DNA of 64,000 bases from Gordonia sp. ABSL11-1. Lineage in GTDB: Bacteria > Actinomycetota > Actinomycetes > Mycobacteriales > Mycobacteriaceae. Position numbers and translations under genes: made by a program. The number at the start of each line of letters is the position of its first letter. Position 1 is the stretch's first letter. The stretch covers positions 112,564 to 176,563 of the forward strand of contig NZ_JASXSI010000011.1 in NCBI RefSeq assembly GCF_030315685.1, written 5' to 3'. This document shows, piece after piece, positions 50,071-58,108 of this stretch. The notes under the pieces were generated by a model. The model saw only the letters and a list, made by a program, of their open reading frames with translations. It was not told the DNA's origin and searched no databases.

Positions 50071-51729
50071 CTAGTGCGACACAGCCTTTTCCGCACCTAC
50101 ACCGGTGAGGGAGCGGACCTCCATCTCGGCGTTGCGCTCCGGGGTCCCGTTGTCCCGCGGCGACGTCAGCGTGCCGACGATGCCGAGGATGAAGCCGATC
50201 GGGATGGACACGATGCCGGGATTGGCCAGCGGGAACCACGCGAAGTCGGCGCCGGGGATCATCGCGGTCTCCGAGCCGGACACGGCGGGGGAGAAGATGA
50301 TCAGCACGATCGTCGAGATCAGGCCACCGTAGATGCTCCACAGTGCACCGCGGGTGTTGAACCGCTTCCAGTACAGCGAATACACGATGGTCGGCAGGTT
50401 GGCCGCCGCGGCGATCGCGAACGCCAGCGCCACCAGGAAGGCGATGTTCTGACCGTTCGCGAGGATGCCGAGGATGATGCCCATGACGCCGAGCACGACG
50501 ACGGTGTAGCGCGACACCTTGACCTGATCGGCCTCACTTGCCCTGCCGCGCTTGATGACACTGCCATAGATGTCGTGCGCGAACGACGCGGATGCGGTGA
50601 TGGCGAGCCCGGCGACGACGGCGAGGATGGTCGCGAACGCCACCGCCGATATGACGCCGAGGAGTACCACGCCGCCGAGTTCGAACGCCAGCAGCGGAGC
50701 CGCCGAGTTCTGCTTGCCGGCCGCCGCCATGATCTTGTCGGGTCCGACGAGGGCCGCGGCGCCGTAGCCGAGGACCAGGGTGAACAGGTAAAAGGCGCCG
50801 ATCAGCGCGATCGCCCAGACCACCGACTTCCGGGCCTCTTTCGCCGTCGGGACGGTGTAGAAGCGCATCAGCACGTGCGGCAGACCGGCGGTGCCGAGGA
50901 CCAGTGCGATGGCCAGCGAGACGAAGTTGATCTGCGATTCCAGCGACCCACCGTACTGTGCCCCGGGCGCGAGAACGTCACGAGCGGCGATCTTCTCGTC
51001 GGTCGAGCCGGAGATCGCGTCCTGCGCAGAACCGAGGATGCTCGACAGGTTCATGCCGAACTTGGCCAGCACGATGACGGTCATGATCGCCGCGCCCGCG
51101 ATGAGCAGCACGGCCTTGATGATCTGCACCCAGGTGGTGCCCTTCATGCCGCCGATGAGGACGTAGGCGATCATCAACGCGCCGACGACGGCGATCACGA
51201 TCGACTGTCCGACACGGCCTTCGATGTCGAGCAGGAGTGCGACGAGTCCACCCGCGCCGGCCATCTGCGCCAGCAGGTAGAACAGCGACACCGCGAGGGT
51301 GGAGATGGCGGCGGCCAGACGCACCGGTCGTTGCCGCAACCGGAAGCTGAGCACGTCGGCCATGGTGAACTTGCCGGTGTTACGCAGCAGCTCGGCGACG
51401 AGCAGCAGCGCGACCAGCCAGGCGACCAGGAATCCGATCGAGTAGAGGAAGCCGTCGTAGCCGTAGACGGCGATCGCGCCCGCGATGCCGAGGAAGCTGG
51501 CCGCGGACAGGTAATCGCCGGCGATCGCGATGCCGTTCTGCGGTCCGGAGAAGCCGCGACCGCCGGTGAAGAAGTCGGCGGCGGACTTGTTGTTCTTGCT
51601 GGCCCTGATCACCACGTACATCGTGACCGCGACGAACGCCGCGAAGATGGCGATGTTGGCCGCCGGATTGCCGACCGCGGCGGCGAGGACGTAGGAGTGG
51701 TCGGTGGTCTGCTGGAAGGACATGGTCAC
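50071..51729 (-). CDS. Sodium:solute symporter family, acetate/monocarboxylate type (ActP/MctC-like)
   Basis: 552 residues and about 13 membrane helices. Hallmarks are DFFTGGRGFSGPQNGIAIAGDYLSAASFLG at helices 1-2, ILIGGMKGTTWVQIIKA, GTAGLPHVLMRFYTVPTAKEARKSV and HDIYGSVIKRG. ActP and corynebacterial MctC, the closest characterised types, import acetate, propionate and pyruvate with a cation. GTG 51729 overlaps the DUF485 stop by 4 nt; ATG 51723 is an alternative. Pairing with a DUF485 gene is the usual arrangement. No enzyme genes are attached. Confidence 0.92.
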   Translation of the reverse strand: MTMSFQQTTDHSYVLAAAVGNPAANIAIFAAFVAVTMYVVIRASKNNKSAADFFTGGRGFSGPQNGIAIAGDYLSAASFLGIAGAIAVYGYDGFLYSIGFLVAWLVALLLVAELLRNTGKFTMADVLSFRLRQRPVRLAAAISTLAVSLFYLLAQMAGAGGLVALLLDIEGRVGQSIVIAVVGALMIAYVLIGGMKGTTWVQIIKAVLLIAGAAIMTVIVLAKFGMNLSSILGSAQDAISGSTDEKIAARDVLAPGAQYGGSLESQINFVSLAIALVLGTAGLPHVLMRFYTVPTAKEARKSVVWAIALIGAFYLFTLVLGYGAAALVGPDKIMAAAGKQNSAAPLLAFELGGVVLLGVISAVAFATILAVVAGLAITASASFAHDIYGSVIKRGRASEADQVKVSRYTVVVLGVMGIILGILANGQNIAFLVALAFAIAAAANLPTIVYSLYWKRFNTRGALWSIYGGLISTIVLIIFSPAVSGSETAMIPGADFAWFPLANPGIVSIPIGFILGIVGTLTSPRDNGTPERNAEMEVRSLTGVGAEKAVSH

Positions 51730-52079
51730 GCCTCCCCTTCCATCTCTTCACGGATCTTCGATGCGCGCGGATCGAGCTCACGGTTGGCGAACCGGACGTA
51801 GAGGCCGGTGATGACGAATGTGGAGACGAACTGCAGCAGGCCGAGGATCAGGCCGACGTTGATGTTCCCCCAGACCTCGGTGGCCATGAAGTCGTGCGCG
51901 AATGCGCCGAGCAACACGTAGAGCGCGTACCAGAGCAGGAAGAACGCGGTCATCGGGAAGACGAACTTGCGCAGCGTCCGCCGGAGGTCCTGGAACTCCG
52001 GGCTCGCCTGCACCTCGAGAAACTGCTCACCCGTCGGCGGGTGCGGCGCCGAGCCGGGCGGTTGTTCGATCGTGGACAC
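51726..52079 (-). CDS. DUF485 membrane protein, symporter partner
   Basis: About 117 residues from GTG 52079, which has GGAGG 5 nt upstream; ATG 52094 is possible. Pattern VQASPEFQDLRRTLRKFVFPMTAFFLLWYALYVLL and INVGLILGLLQFVSTFVITGLYVRFANRELDP define DUF485, two helices with a short loop. It always accompanies ActP-type symporters and is probably an accessory subunit. First gene of the symporter operon; the 155 bp upstream should hold its promoter. Confidence 0.9.
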   Translation of the reverse strand: MSTIEQPPGSAPHPPTGEQFLEVQASPEFQDLRRTLRKFVFPMTAFFLLWYALYVLLGAFAHDFMATEVWGNINVGLILGLLQFVSTFVITGLYVRFANRELDPRASKIREEMEGEA

Positions 52080-52234
52080 GACTACCTCCATCAATGATGT
52101 GATGCCTCTTTGGCGCTGAGCGTATTGAGGTGCACGTCACAGGAGAATGTGGTGGCGCAGGTCACACGCCGAAGCCGGTCGACTGTGCGCCGGGCGGTCG
52201 GTCGTGGCCGACGAACGGTCACCCGGTGAACGCC

Positions 52235-53977
52235 TCAGTCGCTGGGCAGCCGCTCGATGCCCATGCCGAGCCGCTCCGGCACATGCATCCGCGCGAACGT
52301 CCGCGACAAGTCGCCGGGTAGGCGTCCGCGGGTGGCCAGGCTGACCAGGATCATCGTGGCGAACGCCAACGGCACGGTGACCGCCGCCGGGTAACCGATG
52401 ATCACCGCAGGCCACCCGCCCAATGCGTCGTTGTCGACGACGCCGGCGATCGCGAGGCTCGTCGCCACCCCCGACGACAGGCCGCCGACGAGCAATCCGG
52501 CGACCGCACCCGGCGCCGTCAGCCCCCGCCACCAGATGCCCAGCACCAGCAGTGGACACAAGGTGGATGCGGCCACGGCGAACACCAGTCCGACCGTCCT
52601 CGACAACTCGAGCGAGGTCGCGGCCAACGACAACCCGATCGGGATGAGACCGCCGATGACCGCGGCGAGGCGGAAATCGCGCACCCGCCCGCGCAGCACA
52701 TCCGTCGACAACGCTCCCGCGACACTGACGAGCAGGCCCGACGACGTCGCCAGGAACGCCGCGATCGCACCGGCCGCGACCAGAGCTGCCAGGATCTGGC
52801 CGGGAATCCCACCGACGGCGGCGCTGGGCAGCAGCAGCACCGCGGCGTCCGAGGTCCCGGTGATGAGCAGCTGCGGGACGTAGAGGCGGGCGAAGACGCC
52901 GAGGACCGTGGGGAACAGGTAGAACAACGACAGCAGCGCGATGACGGCGAGGGCGGTCCGCCGTGCCGAACGTCCGTCGGGGTTGGTGTAGAAGCGCACC
53001 AGCACATGCGGTAGTCCCATGGTGCCAAGGAAGGTCGCGACGATCAGCGACAGCACCTCGAACAGGGGGTGGCGCCCGCCGAGACCACCGCCGGAGGCGA
53101 TCCAGTCCGAACCCGTCGTCGGTGCACCCTCGACGACCGGGGTCGCCGCGCCGGCGTCGAGGTGCACGATCGTGCCGGCACCCAGGACGTGGGGGCCGGT
53201 CGACGGGATCGGCGCGCCGTCGACGGTGCGTCCGTCGAGGACCCCGGTCACGGTCAGTCCAGTCGTCTCGACGACGGTGACGGTGACGTCGGTGGTGATG
53301 TCGACGGTCGTCGCGGCGTCGACGCGGGGCGGTGCCGGCTCGCCGAGAGCCGAACGGTCGGTGGCGAACACGCCCAGCAACACCAGGGCGGGGATCGCGA
53401 TCGCAGTCAGTTTCAGCCAGTACTGAAACGCCTGGACGAACGTGATCGACCGCATGCCGCCGCCGACGACGTTCACGATGACGATGGCCCCGACCGCGAC
53501 GACCCCGATCCAGACCGGGGCGCCGAGCAGGATGTGCAGGGTCAGGCCGGCGCCCTGGAACTGCGGGATGAGATACAGCACGCACACGACGACGACCACC
53601 GTCATCGCCGCGAGCCGGGCGGTCGGTGAGTTGAGTCGGAACTCGGCGAAGTCGGGCACGGTGTATGCCCCGGACCGGCGCAGCGGGGCGGCGACGAACA
53701 GCAGCAACCCGAGGTAGCCGGCGGTGAACCCGACCGGGTACCAGAGCGCGTCTGCGCCGTACTTCGCTACCAGGCCGGCGACGCCGAGAAAGGAAGCCGC
53801 GGAGAGGTATTCGCCGGAGATGGCGGCCGCATTCCAGCGCGATCCGACGCTGCGCGACGCCACGAGGAAGTCCGACGTCGTGCGGGACAGCCGGCCGCCG
53901 TAGGCGCCGACGGCGACCGTCGCGATGGCCGCCAGTGCCAGTGCCGCCGCGGTGAGTGCGTCGACGCCGGTCGTCAC
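52235..53977 (-). CDS. Second sodium:solute symporter with large extracytoplasmic insert
   Basis: About 580 residues if GTG 53977 is used; the frame is open to 54064, but the upstream gene ends at 53991, so the later start is preferred. Same family as its neighbour: ISGEYLSAASFLGVAGLVA, VGGGMRSITFVQAFQYWLK, GTMGLPHVLVRFYTNPDGRSARRT. Between GVFATDRS and HPLFEVLSLIVAT there are about 95 residues of Val/Thr-rich, beta-looking sequence (VDITTDVTVTVVETTGLTVTG), much longer than the matching loop in the first symporter. It may bind a substrate or signal outside the membrane. It follows a DUF485-like gene in the LytTR operon. Confidence 0.88.
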   Translation of the reverse strand: MTTGVDALTAAALALAAIATVAVGAYGGRLSRTTSDFLVASRSVGSRWNAAAISGEYLSAASFLGVAGLVAKYGADALWYPVGFTAGYLGLLLFVAAPLRRSGAYTVPDFAEFRLNSPTARLAAMTVVVVVCVLYLIPQFQGAGLTLHILLGAPVWIGVVAVGAIVIVNVVGGGMRSITFVQAFQYWLKLTAIAIPALVLLGVFATDRSALGEPAPPRVDAATTVDITTDVTVTVVETTGLTVTGVLDGRTVDGAPIPSTGPHVLGAGTIVHLDAGAATPVVEGAPTTGSDWIASGGGLGGRHPLFEVLSLIVATFLGTMGLPHVLVRFYTNPDGRSARRTALAVIALLSLFYLFPTVLGVFARLYVPQLLITGTSDAAVLLLPSAAVGGIPGQILAALVAAGAIAAFLATSSGLLVSVAGALSTDVLRGRVRDFRLAAVIGGLIPIGLSLAATSLELSRTVGLVFAVAASTLCPLLVLGIWWRGLTAPGAVAGLLVGGLSSGVATSLAIAGVVDNDALGGWPAVIIGYPAAVTVPLAFATMILVSLATRGRLPGDLSRTFARMHVPERLGMGIERLPSD

Positions 53978-53990
53978 CGGCGTGCCCGCC

Positions 53991-54401
53991 TCACGGTGTG
54001 TCCCCGCCGTGTGTGCCCCGCTCCGGTGGCTCGGTGTCGTCGTCGACGACGCCGAGGAAGTCACGTTCGGCCTGCTCGGCGAACCGGACGTAGAGTCGCC
54101 CGGTCACGTACAGCAGCGGGTAGAGGGCCAGTGCGAGGACGAGCCAGTTCAACCGGAGGCCGAGCACGCTCACGGTGGTGAGCCACGGGAAGATGGTCCC
54201 GACGACGGGGATCGCGACGATGATCGCGACCACCGTCGCAGCGAGTCGCAGGGCGAGGCCGAGTTGGGCCCGCATCAGCCCTCGGACCAGCGCATCGCCG
54301 ACCTCGGTCTGCTCCTGCACCTCGACGCGGGTGCGCACCGTCCGCGCACCCTGCCGTCGGGAGAGGACGACCCGTTCCCGTTGCGGCTGTTGCCCTGTCA
54401 C
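53991..54401 (-). CDS. Small DUF485-like membrane protein, partner of the second symporter
   Basis: 136 residues from GTG 54401 with two membrane helices (ATVVAIIVAIPVVGTIFPWL and LNWLVLALALYPLLYVTGRLYVRFAEQAE). The tail YVRFAEQAERDFLG resembles the YVRFANRELDP end of the DUF485 protein at 51726, so the same role is likely although the sequence is divergent. The start codon lies in the last of three 17-bp repeats and overlaps the TGA of a mini-ORF; the first five residues, MTGQQ, are shared with those mini-ORFs. Confidence 0.8.
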   Translation of the reverse strand: MTGQQPQRERVVLSRRQGARTVRTRVEVQEQTEVGDALVRGLMRAQLGLALRLAATVVAIIVAIPVVGTIFPWLTTVSVLGLRLNWLVLALALYPLLYVTGRLYVRFAEQAERDFLGVVDDDTEPPERGTHGGDTP

Positions 54402-54437
54402 CGCTGTTGCCCTGTCACCGCTGTTGCCCTGTCACCG
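54387..54437 (-). repeat. Three perfect 17-bp tandem repeats forming a stop/start ladder
   Basis: CTGTTGCCCTGTCACCG on the plus strand, three identical copies (54387, 54404, 54421). On the coding strand each copy contains GTGA. The response-regulator TGA (54434-54432) overlaps GTG 54435, which opens GTG ACA GGG CAA CAG CGG TGA; that TGA overlaps GTG 54418, opening the same 6-codon ORF; its TGA overlaps GTG 54401, the start of the next gene. A 7-codon unit minus a 4-nt overlap gives exactly 17 nt. Confidence 0.9.
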
Positions 54438-55235
54438 TTGGGACGCGTCTTCCGTGGTGGCCTTCAGCTCACGCATCGGGTCGCGGACGAGACGGTCCTT
54501 CAGTTCGCGCAGCTGGCGTCGGCTGACGGGGAGTTCGACGGTCTCGGAGGCACCGTTGGCGCGAACGCAGACGAGGGTCGACGACCCGCTCGTCCGCAGT
54601 CCGGTCACCATCGGCAGGGCCACCAGATAGGACCGGTGGACACGGTGGAATCCGTGATCCTGCCACCGGGCGGCCAGCGTGGACAACGGGATCCGCACCA
54701 GATGTGACCCGGTCGCCGAGTGCAGGCGGGCGTAGTCACCGACCGCCTCGACCCACGAGATGCTGTCGCGCCGGACGAGGGAGGTGACCCCCGACAGCTC
54801 GACCGGGATGACCTCGTCGCCACCACCGGCCGGCCGCTGCGCTGTCATCTCCGGGGGCCGCGGAGAACCCTCGCCGGCGGCGATGACCCGCGAGATCGCC
54901 TGAGCGAGGCGCTCTTCGCGCAGCGGCTTCAACAGATAGTCGACCGCACCCACCTCGAACGCGTCGACCGCCTTGCCCTCGTGCGCGGTCACGAACACCA
55001 CGGCGGGTGGCTCGGCGTAGCGCGTGAGGACGCCGGCGAGTTCGAGCCCGGACAGTCCGGGCATGTTGATGTCGAGGAAGATCGCGTCGATCCGGCGCTC
55101 GTTCAGTTCCCGCAGCGCATTGGTGGCGTCGCCGGCGGTGTGCACCTCGGCGACGTCGGCCTGCCTGTCCAGGAGATAGGCGAGTTCGTCGAGAGCGGGG
55201 GGTTCGTCGTCGACGGCGAGGACCACCAGCGCCAT
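54432..55235 (-). CDS. LytTR-type response regulator
   Basis: 267 residues from ATG 55235 with GGAGG upstream; ATG 55256 is possible. Receiver domain 1-125 with acidic pocket Asp9/Asp10, phospho-acceptor Asp55 in FLDINMPG, Thr in FVTAHEG and Lys in YLLKPLREE. The LytTR DNA-binding domain starts about 155 (IPVELSGVTSLVRRDSISWVEAVGDYARLHS, then FHRVHRSYLVAL). The kinase gene is directly upstream (34-bp gap). It very probably controls the symporter genes, as the BtsSR/YehUT-type systems of other bacteria control carboxylate uptake. Confidence 0.92.
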   Translation of the reverse strand: MALVVLAVDDEPPALDELAYLLDRQADVAEVHTAGDATNALRELNERRIDAIFLDINMPGLSGLELAGVLTRYAEPPAVVFVTAHEGKAVDAFEVGAVDYLLKPLREERLAQAISRVIAAGEGSPRPPEMTAQRPAGGGDEVIPVELSGVTSLVRRDSISWVEAVGDYARLHSATGSHLVRIPLSTLAARWQDHGFHRVHRSYLVALPMVTGLRTSGSSTLVCVRANGASETVELPVSRRQLRELKDRLVRDPMRELKATTEDASQR

Positions 55236-55269
55236 CCGCCCTCCTCCTCCTGCCATCTCGTGCGACCGC

Positions 55270-56505
55270 TCAGGCGCGGATACCGGCGCGGAACTTGGGT
55301 ACCCGCATACCGACACGGGTGCCCGCGTCGACGCCCGTATCGACCACTAGACCGTAATCGTTGCCGAATGCCGCGCGCAGCCGATGGTCCACATTCGTGA
55401 GGCCCACGTGGGCGCCGTCGGACTCGCTGCCGGTGCCGTTGTCACCGGGCGTGAGGGCGTCGATGTCGCCGGAGCGCAGCAGCTCCGGGTCCATGCCCAC
55501 GCCGTCGTCCTCGACGGTGATCACGCAGTCGGTGCCCTCATCGCGGGCGATGACGGTGATCGTCCCGCCGCCCTTGCCGGCGAGACCGTGGCGGACCGCG
55601 TTCTCGACCAGCGGTTGCAGCGCCAGGAACGGCACGACGACGTTGAGCACTTCCGGCGCGACCTGCAACCGGACGTTCAGGGCGGGACCGAACCGGGCGC
55701 GTTCGAGGGTCAGATAGCGATCGATGTTACGGAGCTCGTCGGCGAGCACGGTGTATTCGCCTGCGGCGCGGAACGAATAGCGGGTGAAGTCGGCGAAGTC
55801 GAGGATCAGTTCGCGCGCTCGGTCGGGATCGGTCCGCACGAACGAGGCGATCGTGTTGAGCGCGTTGTAGATGAAGTGCGGGCTGATCTGCGCGCGTAGC
55901 GCCAGGACCTCGGCACGGTCGAGACGGGCCCGGGACGCCTCGAGATCGGCCAGCTCGATCTGACTCGACACGTAGCGCGCCACCTCACCGACCGCTCCCA
56001 ACATGCCTGGGCCGGGTCGGTGCGTGGTCGCGACGACGAGGACGCCGACACTCGTGTCGTCGGCGACCAGGGGCTGGGCGATCAGGGTGCGCACTGGCGA
56101 TTCCGGGCCGCACGGGTCGTTGACGAGGACTCGTCGCTGAGCGGATTCGGCGGTGGCCGCGGCGTCGGCGGAGGCGGTGGTGAGCGCCGCGTCCCACAGG
56201 GTCGCAGGGGTCGTGTCGTCGGCGGGTTCGTTCGCCAGGAGCACCCCTGCGGAGTCGTACAGCGCGAGTGCCTCGGCCCTCGTCAGCGCGCGAAGGTGGG
56301 GGAGTGCGTCGCGCGCGGAGCCGGCCGAGAGGCCCGACCGAAGCGACCGGGCGGCCTGCGACGCCGTCTGCAGGGCGAAGTGCACGGCCCGCTCGGTGGG
56401 CGTGGTGACGACCCGACGTGTCCGGATCAGTACCACAGTGGCGACGACGACGAGGACGCCCACCACCACCAGCGCGACCGCCAACTGACCGGACATGTAT
56501 TCCAC
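55270..56505 (-). CDS. LytS-type sensor histidine kinase
   Basis: 411 residues (ATG 56505; ATG 56496 also possible). One N-terminal membrane helix (LAVALVVVGVLVVVATVVLI), a GAF-like region at about 70-185 (TLIAQPLVADDTSVGVLVVA), then the His_kinase family domain with RAQISPHFIYNALNTIASF (His210) and an ATP-binding domain with PLVENAVRHGL, VEDDGVGM and GLTNVDHRL. It lacks the multi-helix 5TM-LYT sensor of classic LytS, so the signal is probably cytoplasmic or sensed by the GAF-like part. Pairs with the LytTR regulator downstream. Confidence 0.9.
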   Translation of the reverse strand: MEYMSGQLAVALVVVGVLVVVATVVLIRTRRVVTTPTERAVHFALQTASQAARSLRSGLSAGSARDALPHLRALTRAEALALYDSAGVLLANEPADDTTPATLWDAALTTASADAAATAESAQRRVLVNDPCGPESPVRTLIAQPLVADDTSVGVLVVATTHRPGPGMLGAVGEVARYVSSQIELADLEASRARLDRAEVLALRAQISPHFIYNALNTIASFVRTDPDRARELILDFADFTRYSFRAAGEYTVLADELRNIDRYLTLERARFGPALNVRLQVAPEVLNVVVPFLALQPLVENAVRHGLAGKGGGTITVIARDEGTDCVITVEDDGVGMDPELLRSGDIDALTPGDNGTGSESDGAHVGLTNVDHRLRAAFGNDYGLVVDTGVDAGTRVGMRVPKFRAGIRA

Positions 56506-56515
56506 GATCCCATGC

Positions 56516-57100
56516 TCACGGAGGGTCCGACCGGTTCGGGATCATTCCGACAACCAGGTCGATGAGTTGATGCCGGTCGGCGTTCCACTTCTCGCGCGGC
56601 AGGTGCCCGGTGAGGTCGAGGTCGGTCGCGCCGTGGGCGGCCGCCATCAACACACCGGCGTAGGGGCGGGCGTGCTCGTCGCCGGCGAGTCTGCCGACGA
56701 GTTCCAGGAACATGTCCTGGGCGCGTCCGGCCGCCTCGGCGACGGATGCCGAATCGTCGGCCTTCTGCGCGAACATCAGCCGGTACAGGTGTGGCCGGCT
56801 GTGGCCGAGGTCGGACAACGCGCCGAGAGCCGTACGAAGGGCCCGTTCCGGTGACAGCGAATCATCGCCGGTGATGGCGTCGAGGCCGACCGCGACGGCG
56901 GCCCAGGCGTCGGTCGCCACCGCGGTCAACAGGGCGTCCTTGTCGACGAAATGGCGATATGCGGCTGACCGCGAGACTCCTGCGCCTGCGCCGACCTCCC
57001 GCAGGGTGACGGCCTCGGGACCCCCGTGGTCGAGGAGGACGACGGCCGACTCGAGCAACGCCTGCCGCGTCTGCGCGGCACTCTCCGCTCGGGTCACCAT
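56516..57100 (-). CDS. TetR-family regulator of the divergent SDR gene
   Basis: 194 residues. Helix-turn-helix in VTLREVGAGAGVSRSAAYRHFVDKDALLTAVA, and a C-terminal TetR_C_33-like region (LYRLMFAQKADD, then ARPYAGVLMAAAHGATDLDL). Start ATG 57100. It ends 10 bp before the histidine-kinase start but is probably a separate unit. Two palindromes in the 78-bp divergent region are its likely sites. Confidence 0.87.
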   Translation of the reverse strand: MVTRAESAAQTRQALLESAVVLLDHGGPEAVTLREVGAGAGVSRSAAYRHFVDKDALLTAVATDAWAAVAVGLDAITGDDSLSPERALRTALGALSDLGHSRPHLYRLMFAQKADDSASVAEAAGRAQDMFLELVGRLAGDEHARPYAGVLMAAAHGATDLDLTGHLPREKWNADRHQLIDLVVGMIPNRSDPP

Positions 57101-57114
57101 CCCGACAACCTATC

Positions 57115-57131
57115 AGTTGACATTGTCCACT
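57115..57131. promoter_or_regulatory. Operator 1 of the TetR/SDR pair
   Basis: AGTTGAC, 3 nt, GTCCACT: 6 of 7 arm positions pair. Lies 14 bp upstream of the TetR start and shares the AGTTGAC arm with operator 2. Confidence 0.65.
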
Positions 57132-57144
57132 CGAATGGGTTGAC

Positions 57145-57165
57145 TGAGTTGACGACGTCAACTCA
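57145..57165. promoter_or_regulatory. Operator 2 of the TetR/SDR pair
   Basis: TGAGTTGAC, GAC, GTCAACTCA: 9-bp perfect arms with a 3-nt centre, 3 bp upstream of the SDR gene's AGGAGGGG ribosome site. Binding there would block SDR transcription or initiation. Confidence 0.8.
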
Positions 57166-57178
57166 ACTAGGAGGGGCC

Positions 57179-58108
57179 ATGCACACCATCGTGATGACCG
57201 GCGCGACCGGAGGTATCGGACGCGCCGCCGCACACGAGATGCTCCGTGCGGACCCGGATCTGCACCTCGTGGTGATGTCGCGCCCAGGTGTGCCCGGAAC
57301 TGATGCCCCGCAGCTGGATTCGGGGATCGGACGATCCACGCCGATCGCCACCGATCTCGCGGACATCGACAGTATTCAGGCCGCGGTCCACGAGGTCACC
57401 CGTCAACTCGACGACGGCTCGCTCCCGCCGCTGGTGGGCATCGTCGGCAACGCCGGACTGCAGTTCGTCGACGCCCTGCACGAGACAGTCGACGGGCTCG
57501 AGAGCACGTTCGCGGTGAATGTCGTCGCGAATCATCTGCTCCTCAGGGGTCTGCTCGACCGCCTGTCATCACCCGCCCGAATCGTGATCACGGTGAGCGA
57601 CACCCACTTCGGCGATCTCCGGCACAACCTCGGCATGGTGCCCGCCCCACGCTGGTCGTCACCATCGGTGCTGTCCCGTCCGCGTGCGTTCGACGAGCCC
57701 GGCACCGTGCGCGCCGGACGGCGTGCCTACTCGACCAGCAAACTGGCCGCCATCCACCTCGTTCACGAATGGGCGCGTCGGTTGCCCGAGGGGGTCGACA
57801 TCGTCGCCTACAACCCGTCGTTCGTCCCGGGAACCGGTCTGGTCAGAGCGGCCGGATTGCGCGATCGACTCGTGGGCCGCTGGCTGCTCCCGGCGGTCGC
57901 CATCTCACCGACGATCGATCGGATACCCACGGCCGGCAAGAAATTGGCCGATGTGGTGCTCGGACACACGCGGACGGCGTCCGGGTCCTACGTCGACCGC
58001 ACCCGTGTGGTGGCGTCGTCGGACGAATCCTATGACCCCGACCGTGAGCGGGAACTGTGGGACTTCCTGGAGGGTCTCGCGGGATTGCGAACCACCGCAT
58101 CTCAGTAG
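57179..58108 (+). CDS. Short-chain dehydrogenase/reductase
   Basis: 309 residues from ATG 57179, preceded by AGGAGGGG. NAD(P)-binding TGATGGIGRAAA at 8-19, NAG as GIVGNAG, catalytic Ser in ITVSDTHFGD and YSTSK with Tyr and Lys. The pattern resembles protochlorophyllide-reductase/retinol-dehydrogenase-like SDRs, which often lack known substrates. Regulated by the divergent TetR repressor through two operators. The gene overlaps the 3' end of the convergent spermidine-synthase-like gene by 7 bp. Confidence 0.9.
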   Translation: MHTIVMTGATGGIGRAAAHEMLRADPDLHLVVMSRPGVPGTDAPQLDSGIGRSTPIATDLADIDSIQAAVHEVTRQLDDGSLPPLVGIVGNAGLQFVDALHETVDGLESTFAVNVVANHLLLRGLLDRLSSPARIVITVSDTHFGDLRHNLGMVPAPRWSSPSVLSRPRAFDEPGTVRAGRRAYSTSKLAAIHLVHEWARRLPEGVDIVAYNPSFVPGTGLVRAAGLRDRLVGRWLLPAVAISPTIDRIPTAGKKLADVVLGHTRTASGSYVDRTRVVASSDESYDPDRERELWDFLEGLAGLRTTASQ

